Of a stretch of DNA of 64,000 bases, positions 35,670 to 45,280 are shown piece by piece. Position 1 is the stretch's first letter. Every line of letters starts with the position of its first letter. The stretch is from Sporosarcina sp. BP05. Its GTDB lineage: Bacteria > Bacillota > Bacilli > Bacillales_A > Planococcaceae. The notes beneath the pieces are model-generated. The model made no database searches. It was not told where the DNA came from and worked only from the letters and a program-made list of their open reading frames with translations. Position numbers and translations under genes: made by a program. The stretch is from positions 34,646-98,645 of the forward strand of contig NZ_JACFTD010000010.1 in assembly GCF_014282005.1 (NCBI RefSeq), read 5' to 3'.

Positions 35670-37079
35670 GTGGTATTTAGTAGCTTATTATTTCTGTTTT
35701 TCTTTTTACCAACTACGTTACTTCTTTATTTTTGCGGTTCAAGAAAGATGAAAAATAGCATACTCCTTATCGTTAGTCTCATTTTTTATGCGTGGGGAGA
35801 ACCTATTTATATATTTCTAATGATTTTTTCGGCTATTACAGATTATTTTCATGGGTTATTTATTCAAAAACACAGGTTAACTGCTCCGATTAAAGCGAAA
35901 GTCGGATTACTTTCATCTATTATTATTAATTTAAGTTTGTTGTCTTTTTTCAAGTATGCAGATTTCCTTATTGAAAACATCAATAATTTATTCAACATGA
36001 ATATAAATGCATTGGATCTCCCGTTACCGATTGGGTTATCATTTTACACATTTCAAACAATGTCGTATGCAATTGATGTGTATCGTGGACATGTGAAAGC
36101 ACAACGAAATCCGCTGACGCTTGCGCTATATGTTTGTTTATTTCCACAGCTCATTGCGGGACCCATTGTACGATACGAAATTATTGAACATGAACTAAAA
36201 AACAGGCGTGTCACGCTCAACCAATTCTCAGAAGGTGTGAAAATATTTCTTATCGGTCTTGGTAAGAAGGTGTTGCTTGCCAATAACATCGGGTTTTTAT
36301 GGAGTGAAATACAGCAACAAAGTCCTGCCGAATTATCTGTTCTGTCGGCCTGGATGGGGATTGCGGCGTTCGGGTTACAACTCTATTTCGATTTTAGCGG
36401 ATATTCCGACATGTCAATTGGACTTGGGAAAATGTTTGGCTTTAATTTTCCGCAAAACTTCAATTATCCGTTTGTTTCCCGCAATGTTTCGGAGTTTTGG
36501 CGAAGATGGCATATGACGCTAGGTGCTTGGTTCCGAGACTATGTGTATATACCACTAGGCGGGAGTAGAAAGGGTAAATACAGGCTCTATCTCAACTTAT
36601 TCATCGTTTGGGGCCTGACGGGATTATGGCATGGTGCTGCTTGGAACTTCGTGGCTTGGGGACTTTACTTCGGTGTACTGATTGCGATTGAAAAAGCAGG
36701 GTTACTAGTGTTTCTTGAAAAAATGCATCCGATTTTTCAACATATCTATGCGTTTGTAATTGTCATGATTAGTTGGGTACTATTCGTTTTTGAAGACCTT
36801 TCTATGAGCTTGACCTACTTGAAAATCATGTTTGGATTTTCGGGGCAAGTATTGGTGAACGAACGGTTTATGTACGATGCGTATACAAATGCTATCCTCT
36901 TTTTGTTAGCATTTCTTGGTTCGGTTCCAATTTGGAAAGTATTGAGGAATAAAATGACACGGAGGCATAAAGTGATTGACGAAATTTTAATTCCTGTATG
37001 TTGTTTACTTATTCTTGTCTTGTCGACCGCTTACTTAGCGGATGATTCATATAACCCATTTCTTTATTTTCGCTTCTAG
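35670..37079 (+). CDS. MBOAT-family membrane O-acyltransferase (AlgI/DltB-like)
   Basis: A 469-residue polytopic membrane protein that moves acyl (usually acetyl) groups across the membrane onto an extracellular polysaccharide. It has the family blocks PLPIGLSFYTFQTMSYAIDV, FPQLIAGPIVRY, SEFWRRWHMTLGAWFRDYVY, and the active-site histidine His321 in LTGLWHGAAWNF. GTG start at 35670 with GAAGGAG upstream. The next gene encodes a DHHW/AlgX-like partner 11 bases on, so the pair forms an O-acetylation module. The polymer is unknown. Confidence 0.92.
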   Translation: MVFSSLLFLFFFLPTTLLLYFCGSRKMKNSILLIVSLIFYAWGEPIYIFLMIFSAITDYFHGLFIQKHRLTAPIKAKVGLLSSIIINLSLLSFFKYADFLIENINNLFNMNINALDLPLPIGLSFYTFQTMSYAIDVYRGHVKAQRNPLTLALYVCLFPQLIAGPIVRYEIIEHELKNRRVTLNQFSEGVKIFLIGLGKKVLLANNIGFLWSEIQQQSPAELSVLSAWMGIAAFGLQLYFDFSGYSDMSIGLGKMFGFNFPQNFNYPFVSRNVSEFWRRWHMTLGAWFRDYVYIPLGGSRKGKYRLYLNLFIVWGLTGLWHGAAWNFVAWGLYFGVLIAIEKAGLLVFLEKMHPIFQHIYAFVIVMISWVLFVFEDLSMSLTYLKIMFGFSGQVLVNERFMYDAYTNAILFLLAFLGSVPIWKVLRNKMTRRHKVIDEILIPVCCLLILVLSTAYLADDSYNPFLYFRF

Positions 37080-37090
37080 GAGGTCACACA

Positions 37091-38218
37091 TTGTCTATTC
37101 ATAAAAAGTTTTTTGTAGGTGCATTTTTGTTATTCATTTATGGCATAGGATTGTTAAATGTGTTGGCTAGCGATCGTGCTTTTTCTGAAAGGGAAAACCG
37201 TCCTTTAGCTCAAATGCCTGAATGGACACTGTCTAATTTTTATTCTGGAAAGTTAACGGCGCGTTTAGATACTTATATGTCTGATCAGTTTTTGTGGAAA
37301 GATGGTTGGGTGAAGCTGAAGGCAATGTCAGAATGGGCTTCATTGAAACAAGAAAATAACGGAGTGTTCTTCGGAAAAGATGGATTCCTTATTGAACCAT
37401 TTGAAAAACCCGGCGTTCAGTTTGATAAAAACATGGAATATATGAAAAGGTTTGCGGCAAATGCAAACGGTATTCAGTCGTATGTTTTACTTGCCCCAAC
37501 TTCGATTGCACTTTATGAGGATAAACTGCCCCTTTTCGCTCAAACATCCAGCGAAAGAGATGCGTTTGAAACTGCGAAAGAAGTATTGGCTTCTGAAATG
37601 GAAGTAATTGATGTATATGATGCGCTCAAATCGCAAAGTAATGAACACATCTATTTTAAAACAGATCACCATTGGACGATGCGGGGTGCATATCTAGCTT
37701 ACAAAGAGTCAGCGGAAATATTGGGAATAAAACCGTATAAAGAAGATGACTTTAATATTGAAACGGTAGCGGAAAACTTTTATGGAACACTTCATTCTAA
37801 AACGAATACGATTGGTGTTGAACCGGACAAGATTGACGTTTATTTACCTAAGTTTGAGACATCTCATACAGTGACCTATGAAGATGGGCGAAAATCTGAG
37901 TCATTATATGAATGGGATTATCTTAATAAGAAGGACAAGTATTCGTTGTTTTTGGATGGTAATCATGCGCTTGTGAAAATTGAAACAGGAGTCAGAAATG
38001 GCCGTAAGCTGGCGGTTGTCAAAGATTCCTATGCGCATGCATTTATTCCCTTTTTAACGAACCACTTTGAGGAAATACATGTACTAGATCTAAGGTATTA
38101 TCATTCCGACTTCCTCATGTATTTGAATGAACAAAACATCTCTGAAGTATTGTTTTTATACAACGTTGCTAATTTTGCAAAGGACCCAAATGTAATTTGG
38201 CTTTCACAAAGTAAATGA
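37091..38218 (+). CDS. DHHW (AlgX/AlgJ-like SGNH) protein, partner of the MBOAT
   Basis: A 375-residue protein with an N-terminal membrane anchor (about residues 6-26) and an extracellular SGNH-like domain with the signature TDHHWTMRGAYLAY (about 196-209) and VVKDSYAHAF near residue 310, which supplies the serine. AlgX/AlgJ relatives transfer acetyl groups delivered by the MBOAT to the polysaccharide. The start is TTG at 37091 with AGGAGGT 7 bases before. A terminator follows. Confidence 0.87.
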   Translation: MSIHKKFFVGAFLLFIYGIGLLNVLASDRAFSERENRPLAQMPEWTLSNFYSGKLTARLDTYMSDQFLWKDGWVKLKAMSEWASLKQENNGVFFGKDGFLIEPFEKPGVQFDKNMEYMKRFAANANGIQSYVLLAPTSIALYEDKLPLFAQTSSERDAFETAKEVLASEMEVIDVYDALKSQSNEHIYFKTDHHWTMRGAYLAYKESAEILGIKPYKEDDFNIETVAENFYGTLHSKTNTIGVEPDKIDVYLPKFETSHTVTYEDGRKSESLYEWDYLNKKDKYSLFLDGNHALVKIETGVRNGRKLAVVKDSYAHAFIPFLTNHFEEIHVLDLRYYHSDFLMYLNEQNISEVLFLYNVANFAKDPNVIWLSQSK

Positions 38219-38260
38219 AAGGAGTTACTTTACTCACTATGAGTGAAGAAACTCCTTTTT
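38218..38260 (+). terminator. Terminator of the O-acetylation operon
   Basis: AAAGGAGTT-CTTTACTCAC / GAGTGAAG-AACTCCTTTTT hairpin directly after the DHHW gene. Confidence 0.88.
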
Positions 38261-38363
38261 GATATACGTGAACTCAATGATCAAAGTTCATTATCTTCAT
38301 TATCGTAAAAAGAGTACGAATATATTTTGGCTGGCGGCGGTAAGATAGTAGTGATGTTTGCAA

Positions 38364-38462
38364 ATGGATTACAAAAAATACGGTTGCGCCATTTACTATC
38401 GCAAGCCTGAAGGACAAGTCTATATAACAGGTGAACACTACCGTAATTGCGAAAAAGAGTAG
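38364..38462 (+). CDS. Possible 32-residue ORF
   Basis: MDYKKYGCAIYYRKPEGQVY... then TGEHYRNCEKE, with two cysteines and several aromatic residues. It has protein-like composition, but no convincing SD. It could be a remnant of a larger gene. Weakly supported. Confidence 0.25.
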   Translation: MDYKKYGCAIYYRKPEGQVYITGEHYRNCEKE

Positions 38463-38501
38463 AAACGATTGTGAAATAAACGGCGGGGAGGAGATAGTGG
38501 G

Positions 38502-40049
38502 TTGAAAAAGAGGCGTCTTAAAAAGTTACTAATTGCGCTTACAGTGATAATAACAATCGTGATCCTGTCGATTGGAATGAAACAAAAAGATAGCAACGAG
38601 GTCACGCCGGACGAGGTCATAGTGCCTGTCACTAAAATCGATGAACCTGAAACACGTCTTATTGACTCTAATGCACTGCCTGAAATCGACAAAATCTTGA
38701 ATGATCCAAGGCTAAAAGGTGCGACGACTGGAATTAGCATTCGGAACGCATCGACCGGTGAAATCGTTTATTCCAACCTTGGCGATACGCGGGTTCACCC
38801 TGCATCCGTAATGAAAATGCTCACAGGCGCAGCAGCACTTGAAACACTAGGAGAAGACTATACATTCAAAACAGAAATGTTCATGGATGGGCGGATTGAA
38901 AACGGCGTGCTTCATGGCAATCTCTATTTAAGAGGCAGAGGCGATCCGACGCTGACAAAAAATGATTTAAAAGCATTTGCCTCCGAATTAAAAGGGATGG
39001 GAGTCAAATTTGTCGCTGGAAATATATACGGCGATGACACTTGGTATGACAACATTAGGCTTTCTCAAGACTTGAATTGGTCTGATGAACTTTACTATAC
39101 TGGTTCCCAAATATCGGCACTAACCCTGTCTCCGAATGATGACTATGATGCGGGAACGGTGATTGTCGAGGTGACTCCAGCTACTAAATCAGGACAAGCA
39201 GGGAAAGTTGAAATGGCGCCAGCAAATACGTTTATGACAATCGTCAACAAGACGCAAACTGTTTCTAATAAAGGTAAGAAAAGTATTGCTGCTGAACGAC
39301 AGCACGGTTCGAATACCATTATTGTTACTGGGACGATACCAACTGGCGCAAAAAAGACACGCACGTGGGTCTCTGTTTGGGAACCTACGAACTACACGGC
39401 AAGTATATTTAAGAAAGCCGTTGAACAACAAGGCGTTGCATTTTCTACAACACCGAAAGTTGGAAGCAAAAAAGTTCCTAAAGGAGCCACTTTAGTAACA
39501 TCAAAACAATCGATGCCGTTAAAAGAGCTATTCATCCCCTTTATGAAACTAAGCAATAACGGACATGCTGAAGTGCTTGTCAAAGAGATGGGGCGTGCGA
39601 TTGGCGGCGAAGGCAGCTGGGATAAAGGACTGGCCGTCATGGAAAGTGCGCTTGCAGATATGGAAATGGATACAAAAAATATGTTACTTCGAGACGGATC
39701 TGGTATGTCGCATAAAAACCTCGTCACAGCGAATGAAGTGACAAAATTGCTTTACGTAGCACAAACAAAGTCTTGGTATCCTACATTTCTTAATGCGCTT
39801 CCCGTAGCAGGGAATGAAGATCGATTAATTGGGGGTACATTGCGCTATCGCATGAAAGGAACTGCGGCAGCGGGTAATGTCCAAGCAAAGACAGGAGCAT
39901 TGAACGGGGTTACTGCGTTGTCGGGATATGTCACAACGAAAGATGGCGAGTTGCTAATATTTTCTATCATGGTTAACAATTACTTAAGCGACAAAACTGT
40001 TGAAGTACTGGACACAATTGCTATCACGTTAGCAAATTATCAAAAATAA
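38502..40049 (+). CDS. dacB: D-alanyl-D-alanine carboxypeptidase/endopeptidase, S13 (PBP4/DacB) family
   Basis: A 515-residue penicillin-binding protein of class C that trims or cuts peptidoglycan peptides outside the membrane. It has an N-terminal signal-anchor (about 8-24). Active-site motifs are Ser102-x-x-Lys105 (HPASVMKML), SNN (LSNNGHAEV) and KTG (QAKTGALNGV), with the large insert typical of S13 enzymes between the first two. The start is TTG at 38502 after GGAGGAG. Monocistronic, with a terminator at 40048-40094. Confidence 0.93.
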   Translation: MKKRRLKKLLIALTVIITIVILSIGMKQKDSNEVTPDEVIVPVTKIDEPETRLIDSNALPEIDKILNDPRLKGATTGISIRNASTGEIVYSNLGDTRVHPASVMKMLTGAAALETLGEDYTFKTEMFMDGRIENGVLHGNLYLRGRGDPTLTKNDLKAFASELKGMGVKFVAGNIYGDDTWYDNIRLSQDLNWSDELYYTGSQISALTLSPNDDYDAGTVIVEVTPATKSGQAGKVEMAPANTFMTIVNKTQTVSNKGKKSIAAERQHGSNTIIVTGTIPTGAKKTRTWVSVWEPTNYTASIFKKAVEQQGVAFSTTPKVGSKKVPKGATLVTSKQSMPLKELFIPFMKLSNNGHAEVLVKEMGRAIGGEGSWDKGLAVMESALADMEMDTKNMLLRDGSGMSHKNLVTANEVTKLLYVAQTKSWYPTFLNALPVAGNEDRLIGGTLRYRMKGTAAAGNVQAKTGALNGVTALSGYVTTKDGELLIFSIMVNNYLSDKTVEVLDTIAITLANYQK

Positions 40050-40094
40050 AAGCTGTTCCCTACCGTGAAGTCCGGGTAAGGAACAGCTTTTTTC
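40048..40094. terminator. Bidirectional terminator
   Basis: AAAGCTGTTCC-TACC / GGTAAGGAACAGCTTTTTT stem between convergent dacB and rluF. Confidence 0.88.
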
Positions 40095-40096
40095 TT

Positions 40097-40801
40097 TTAA
40101 CGCTTCGGCTCATAATTCAGCATCTTGAACATTTCCGACAGTTCTTCTTCAGTTAAGTCACGCCATTGTCCGTTAGGCAAATTACCGAGATGGATGTTCA
40201 TAATGCGCGTCCGCTGCAACTTACGAACGTTGTAACCAAGCGCGGAACACATGCGACGAATTTGGCGGTTCAATCCCTGCGTCAATGTCATGTTGAATGT
40301 ACGTGGTCCAATTTGTTTTACTTTGCATGGTTTCGTCACCGTATCTAAAATCGGGACGCCGGACTCCATTTGTCTGATAAATTCCTTCGTGATTGGTTGA
40401 TCGACATTGACGATATATTCTTTTTCGTGGCCATTTTCTTCACGCAAGATTTCATTGACGATATCGCCGTCATTTGTCAGAAGAAGAAGCCCATCTGAAT
40501 CTTTGTCGAGCCGGCCGATATGGAAAACACGTAGCGGATGGTTTACGAAGTCGACGACATTTCCTTTAATATGGCGTTCTGTCGTGCTTGTAATACCAAC
40601 GGGTTTGTTGAGCATAAGATAGACGAGTTGCTCTTCTGTCTTCACTAATTTTCCGTCGGCATGGACTTCGTCTCCATCTTTAACTTTACTGCCGAGTTCG
40701 GCAAGTTGCCCGTTAATTGTAATGCGTCCATCTTCTATCCATTTATCCGCACCGCGCCGGGAAACAATCCCCGCTTCGCTTAAATATTTATTGATTCTCA
40801 T
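40097..40801 (-). CDS. rluF: RluF/RsuA-family pseudouridine synthase
   Basis: A 234-residue rRNA-modifying enzyme: an S4 RNA-binding domain (residues 1-60) followed by a pseudouridine synthase domain with catalytic Asp99 in [19 protein letters not shown]. The C-terminal [20 protein letters not shown] fits the RluF branch (23S rRNA U2604), although RluB/RsuA relatives are similar. ATG 40801 is chosen because the S4 domain starts MRINKYL and AGGA lies upstream; a longer frame to 40870 has no support. Confidence 0.88.
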   Translation of the reverse strand: MRINKYLSEAGIVSRRGADKWIEDGRITINGQLAELGSKVKDGDEVHADGKLVKTEEQLVYLMLNKPVGITSTTERHIKGNVVDFVNHPLRVFHIGRLDKDSDGLLLLTNDGDIVNEILREENGHEKEYIVNVDQPITKEFIRQMESGVPILDTVTKPCKVKQIGPRTFNMTLTQGLNRQIRRMCSALGYNVRKLQRTRIMNIHLGNLPNGQWRDLTEEELSEMFKMLNYEPKR

Positions 40802-40868
40802 GTATGTCATCCTATCTAAGAAAGTTCTTTCTTCTATTGTAGCGCGTCTGTGGAAAATGTTCAAAAAC

Positions 40869-40966
40869 ATGGAGTTGACATTAGAACGATGGAGTTGGTA
40901 TTAGAAGTGCGAAGTTTACATTAAAAACGTCGAGTTGCAATTAAAACCCGGAAATTGCAATCAAGC
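40869..40966. repeat. Degenerate tandem repeat, about 20-bp unit
   Basis: Four to five diverged units of 20-21 bases with the pattern (A/C)GNAGTTNNNATTANAANNG: 40869-40888, 40889-40909, 40910-40929, 40930-40949 and a partial one to 40966. They lie upstream of rluF and of the trp promoter. Function unknown. Confidence 0.55.
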
Positions 40967-41015
40967 AAAAGAAGACGCCTCCATTTCAAGTCTGGTATGA
41001 ATGAAACAGAAAAGA

Positions 41016-41044
41016 TTGACAACTAGCTTACCTTGTAATACGAT
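41016..41044 (+). promoter_or_regulatory. Promoter of the trp operon
   Basis: TTGACA, 17 bases, TACGAT, about 100 bases before the T-box stem I. Confidence 0.7.
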
Positions 41045-41139
41045 GGGATTAACATTTTTTAAGAGACGGGCAGAAGATACCGAGAGCGGTGTCGCCCACG
41101 ACAGACGAGTTGAGAAGAGCATAGCTGAGAAATTGATGA

Positions 41140-41392
41140 ATAAGAATAGTAGCACAGGAGCGCGATTGTAGAGAGTCAGTGGGTGGTGAAAACTGATTCG
41201 CGGCCGGTGTGAATGGACTTATGAGAGTCTATTTGAATCGTTTTTCAAGTAGGACGTGAGATCCCACGTTACGGGATGTGTCCTATGGGCACGCTAAGTG
41301 GAAGCAGCAATGCTTCAATTAGAGGTGGCAACGCGGTAAATTCCGTCCTCTGCAATCGGGCTCCTATGTCCTTTTGCAGGGGACTTTTTTTA
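41140..41392 (+). ncRNA. T-box riboswitch for tRNA-Trp
   Basis: A leader with T-box hallmarks: stem I features (AGTAGCAC, AGAGAG, GGTGGTGAAAAC), a specifier loop GTGAATGGAC whose TGG (41214-41216) is the Trp codon, and the T-box sequence AGAGGTGGCAACGCGG at 41321-41336. The acceptor-pairing TGGC matches a tRNA ending GCCA, as expected for tRNA-Trp with discriminator G. The terminator is GTCCTCTGCA / TGCAGGGGAC plus T run (41345-41391). Uncharged tRNA-Trp should permit trp transcription. Confidence 0.93.
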
Positions 41393-41420
41393 TACCCAAA
41401 AAAAGGAGAGCTGAGCAGAG

Positions 41421-42794
41421 ATGAGTAAAGAACAGACGAGTTTACGGACGACAATGAAGAAGTTAAATGGGGATTCATTAACGCCAATATTGATTTTTAG
41501 AAAAATGCAGGGAAAAAGAAAGTTTTTATTAGAAAGTTCATCGAAGCGCGAGGGATCTGGGCGCTACTCTTTCCTTGGGATGGATCCATTGAAATCGTAC
41601 AGCGGACGCGATGGAAAGCTTGAAGAACATGTTTATGCTACGGGCAAGAAATATGTACACGAGGGCAATTTGTTTGTGCTGTTAAAACGATTGATGCCAC
41701 GAATTACGGATGATATCGATTTTCCTTTCACAGGTGGAGCGGTCGGTTACGTTGGCTACGGAGCAGGTTCCGACAGTGTGACGCGTTGCCATGACGACAT
41801 GGGATTCCCAGATGTTAATTTCAATATTTATGAAACTATTATTGTTTTTGACCATGTGTTGAATGAAGTGACGTTGCTGCATACGGAAATTAATCCGGAA
41901 CAAAGCGCTACTGATTTGGATGCACTAGCTGAAAGCATGTTATCCGGACCGGAAAAAGAAGAGGCGGCTTTTGCGCTATCAGATTATAGCTGTTCTGTCA
42001 CACAACAACAATTTGAAGAGTTGGTACGCGTTGCAAAAGGGTATATCGAGCAAGGTGAAGTTGAGCAGGTCGTACTGTCTAGACGCTTAGTAGCGGACTT
42101 TAACGGCGATCCGTTTTCATTATACCGAAAGCTAAGAAAGCGTAATCCTTCACCTTATATGTATTATATGGAATTCGATGATCACGTCGTTTTAGGGACG
42201 TCTCCAGAAAGTATCGTAAGTGTATCGAATGGCAAAGTAATGACGAACCCAATTGCAGGAACACGCAGACGTGGTGTAGATAAAGCAGAAGATCTGGCAC
42301 TTGAAAAAGAGTTGCTGGCGGACCCAAAAGAACTTGCGGAACACGATATGCTAGTTGAGCTTGGACGGAATGATCTGCAGAAAGTATGCCTTCCAGGTTC
42401 GGTGAATGTCACAAGTTATATGGAAGTCGTCCGTTACCAGCATGTAATGCATATTGTATCGGAAGCAGAGGGAACATTGTCGCCAGTGCTACATTCATTG
42501 GACGCGTTAACGGCATGCCTTCCGGCGGGTACGGTAACAGGTACACCGAAAAAACGTGCAATGGAATTGATTGATGAATTGGAGAAAATGGACCGAGGTA
42601 TTTACGGCGGGGCAATTGGTTATATCGGTTTCAACGGCAATATGGATTTTGCGTTGACAATTCGCACGATGGTTGTGAAAGGCGGTAAAGCGTATGTGCA
42701 GGCAGGGGCAGGAATTGTGCAAGCGTCAGATCCAACAGCGGAATTTATGGAAACAGCCAATAAAGCTAAGTCCTTGTTGGAAGTCGTGAACTAA
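41421..42794 (+). CDS. trpE: Anthranilate synthase component I
   Basis: Converts chorismate to anthranilate, with glutamine amidotransferase help, as the first step to tryptophan. The 457-residue protein has the N-terminal feedback region (KFLLESSSKREGSGRYSFLG, around residue 35) and the chorismate-binding C-terminal domain (PIAGTRRRG, ELLADPKELAEHDMLVELGR, GGAIGYIGFNGNMDFA). First gene after the T-box. No trpG follows, so the glutaminase subunit presumably comes from a pabA/trpG gene elsewhere, as in B. subtilis. Confidence 0.97.
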   Translation: MSKEQTSLRTTMKKLNGDSLTPILIFRKMQGKRKFLLESSSKREGSGRYSFLGMDPLKSYSGRDGKLEEHVYATGKKYVHEGNLFVLLKRLMPRITDDIDFPFTGGAVGYVGYGAGSDSVTRCHDDMGFPDVNFNIYETIIVFDHVLNEVTLLHTEINPEQSATDLDALAESMLSGPEKEEAAFALSDYSCSVTQQQFEELVRVAKGYIEQGEVEQVVLSRRLVADFNGDPFSLYRKLRKRNPSPYMYYMEFDDHVVLGTSPESIVSVSNGKVMTNPIAGTRRRGVDKAEDLALEKELLADPKELAEHDMLVELGRNDLQKVCLPGSVNVTSYMEVVRYQHVMHIVSEAEGTLSPVLHSLDALTACLPAGTVTGTPKKRAMELIDELEKMDRGIYGGAIGYIGFNGNMDFALTIRTMVVKGGKAYVQAGAGIVQASDPTAEFMETANKAKSLLEVVN

Positions 42795-42849
42795 ATCGAT
42801 AATGAATTGATTGTGAGAAAGAGCCTAGCGGAGCAGAGGAGAGATTGAG

Positions 42850-43881
42850 ATGAGAAGTTTTGTCAGAAGAGTAGAGATGGGCGAGCATTTGATGTATGAA
42901 GAAATGGTGGAAGCTTCTAAGCTGATGTTTACTGAACAAACGGAATCGCAGGACGTAGCCGATTTCCTTGTGGCATTGTCACGAAAAGGGGAAACGGCAC
43001 ATGAGGTTGGAGCACTTGCTTCGGTTATGAAATCGTTCGCGCTTCGAGTAAATGTACCACGGGAAACATTTATGGATAACTGCGGAACGGGCGGAGACGG
43101 CTCAAATACGTTCAACATTAGTACGGCATCCGCATTCGTTTTGGCGGGCGCTGGCGCTTCTATCGCTAAGCATGGCAATCGAAAAATTTCGAGTGCCGCG
43201 GGAAGCTCCGATGTATTGGAAGAACTCGGCATTCATACGGATTTCAGCTTAGATGAAACAATTGAACTTCTTAAGCAGGAAGGGATCACCTTCTTATATG
43301 CACCAAACGTTCATCCGAAAATGAAGCAAATTGGTGCTATCCGACAGCAAATTGGCAAGCCAACCATCTTCAATCTCGTGGGACCTCTGACAAATCCAAT
43401 ACCTTTGAAAACACAGTTCACAGGCATTAACAGGCCGGACTTCACGATGGAATATGCATCCGTCTTGCGCATGCTTGGCAGAGAACGGGCAATTGTCGTA
43501 TCGGGAGCGGGGGGAATGGATGAAGCGTCACTTGCGGGACAAAATGCATTTGTGCTTCTTGATAAAGGCGATTTGATCCCGTTTTCACTGACAGCGGATG
43601 ACGTGGGACTTACCTTTGCACCGATTTCAGCTATACGTGGAGGCGACGCGAAGGAAAATGCAGCAACCATTCGAGCGATTTTCAATGGACGACGCGGTCC
43701 TCATTTCGATACGGTCGTTTTCAACGCAGGCATCGGATTATTCGCGAATGGGCAAGCAGGGACGATCCAAGAAGGTGTCAAACAGGCGACAGACAGTATA
43801 TTATCTGGCAAAGCGTTGCAAAAGCTAGATGCAGTCGTAGCATTCAGTTCGAAAATCGGTGTAAAGGTGGTGGCGAGATGA
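42850..43881 (+). CDS. trpD: Anthranilate phosphoribosyltransferase
   Basis: Joins anthranilate and PRPP to phosphoribosyl-anthranilate. The 343-residue protein has the PRPP loop DNCGTGGDGSNTFNISTASA and KHGNRKISSAAGSSDVLEEL, and GPLTNP. SD AGAGGAGA precedes the ATG. It overlaps trpC by 4 bp. Confidence 0.97.
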   Translation: MRSFVRRVEMGEHLMYEEMVEASKLMFTEQTESQDVADFLVALSRKGETAHEVGALASVMKSFALRVNVPRETFMDNCGTGGDGSNTFNISTASAFVLAGAGASIAKHGNRKISSAAGSSDVLEELGIHTDFSLDETIELLKQEGITFLYAPNVHPKMKQIGAIRQQIGKPTIFNLVGPLTNPIPLKTQFTGINRPDFTMEYASVLRMLGRERAIVVSGAGGMDEASLAGQNAFVLLDKGDLIPFSLTADDVGLTFAPISAIRGGDAKENAATIRAIFNGRRGPHFDTVVFNAGIGLFANGQAGTIQEGVKQATDSILSGKALQKLDAVVAFSSKIGVKVVAR

Positions 43882-44666
43882 CGATTCTAGACGAGATATT
43901 ACATGAGAAACGGCGTGAAGTGCTGAGCATGTTGGCAGAGCAGGATGTGTTACAAGAAGTTCGTCCGTCGCGTCCGTCTTTATTCAACAAGTTATATAAA
44001 ACAGAGCATTTGCAAGTCATTGCAGAAATGAAGCGTGCATCTCCCTCGAAGGGACTTATCGCGGAAGGTGCTGATCCTGTCGCACAAGCGATTTCTTACT
44101 ACAACGCAGGCGCAGCGTGCATTTCAGTATTGACGGATAGTCATTTTTTCAAGGGCTCTTTCGAAGACTTAGCGGCTGTCGCAGATAATGTTCCGATTCC
44201 GTTGCTGTGCAAGGACTTTATCATCCATCCTGTACAGATTGACCGTGCGAAAAGTGCTGGTGCATCTGTCATTCTACTGATTGTTGCCGCTCTTACTGAT
44301 GACGAACTAAGCAATCTCCATGCCTATGCATTGGCATCTGGAATGGAAGTGCTTGTGGAAGTACATGACGGATTGGAGCTGAAACGTGCGATTGCTATCG
44401 ATGCAAAACTGATAGGTGTTAATAATCGAGATCTCCGTACATTTAAAGTGGATTTAAAGAGAACCGAAGAGATTGCAATCCTGTTTCCGTTTGATGAAGA
44501 ACGTGTCCTCATTAGCGAAAGTGGTATCTGGGAATCGGAAGATGCGTTATTCGTTGCAGATGCCGGTGCGAGTGCAGTTCTTGTCGGCGAATCATTGATG
44601 CGAAGCGGTGCAGTTTCTGCAGCCATCCATTCACTTCAAGTCTCGTTAGCTAGAGTAGTCCGATGA
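43878..44666 (+). CDS. trpC: Indole-3-glycerol-phosphate synthase
   Basis: TIM-barrel enzyme that cyclises carboxyphenylamino-deoxyribulose phosphate to indole-glycerol phosphate. The 262-residue protein has EMKRASPSKGLI (Lys and Ser-Pro-Ser-Lys), LLCKDFIIHPVQI, GVNNRDLRTFKVD and SESGIWESED. Start overlaps the trpD stop (ATGA) and its stop overlaps trpF, indicating translational coupling. Confidence 0.97.
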   Translation: MTILDEILHEKRREVLSMLAEQDVLQEVRPSRPSLFNKLYKTEHLQVIAEMKRASPSKGLIAEGADPVAQAISYYNAGAACISVLTDSHFFKGSFEDLAAVADNVPIPLLCKDFIIHPVQIDRAKSAGASVILLIVAALTDDELSNLHAYALASGMEVLVEVHDGLELKRAIAIDAKLIGVNNRDLRTFKVDLKRTEEIAILFPFDEERVLISESGIWESEDALFVADAGASAVLVGESLMRSGAVSAAIHSLQVSLARVVR

Positions 44667-45277
44667 CGAAGGTCAAAATTTGTGGATTAATGGAACCACA
44701 ACACGTGAAAACAGCAGTCGAAGCTGGAGTAGATGCAATCGGCTTTGTCTTTGCTCCAAGCAGGCGGCAAGTGACAATCGCCGAAGCACAAGAGTTAGCG
44801 AAGGATATTCCACCTGGCGTGCTGAAAATCGGAGTATTTGTAGATGCATCACGAGATGAAATTGAGCAAACTTACCGTGAAGTACCGCTAGACTTTGTTC
44901 AATTTCATGGCGATGAAAGTTCAGATTTCATCAAAAAAGTCGGACTTCCTTCCATTAAAGTGTTATCAGTTTACAGTGATGAAGATGCAAAGCAATCCGC
45001 ACACTATGAAACAGACTACTTTTTGTTCGATACACCTGGAACGGACTTTAAAGGTGGTAGCGGAATGACCTTCGATTGGCAACTAATGAAAGACGTTGGT
45101 GTACAATCGGACAAAGTCATTCTGGCGGGCGGACTGAACGCGAATAATGTTGCACAAGCAATCAGGACGGTACATCCATATATGGTGGACGTTTCAAGCG
45201 GAGTAGAACGTATGGGAAGAAAAGATGGCAATTTGATTCGCGCATTCATTAAGGCAGTCAAAGATGAGGAGAGATAA
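44663..45277 (+). CDS. trpF: Phosphoribosylanthranilate isomerase
   Basis: TIM-barrel isomerase (Amadori rearrangement of phosphoribosyl-anthranilate). The 204-residue product starts TKVKICGLMEPQH with the catalytic Cys, and has FVFAPSRRQV, VQFHGDES and the phosphate-binding VDVSSGVE. It is a separate gene, not fused to trpC. Confidence 0.97.
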   Translation: MTKVKICGLMEPQHVKTAVEAGVDAIGFVFAPSRRQVTIAEAQELAKDIPPGVLKIGVFVDASRDEIEQTYREVPLDFVQFHGDESSDFIKKVGLPSIKVLSVYSDEDAKQSAHYETDYFLFDTPGTDFKGGSGMTFDWQLMKDVGVQSDKVILAGGLNANNVAQAIRTVHPYMVDVSSGVERMGRKDGNLIRAFIKAVKDEER

Positions 45278-45280
45278 GCG

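Noticed and set aside
43053..43068. parS-like sequence TGTACCACGGGAAACA inside trpD
   Set aside because: Two or more mismatches including the central CGTG, and the bases are explained by conserved TrpD codons.
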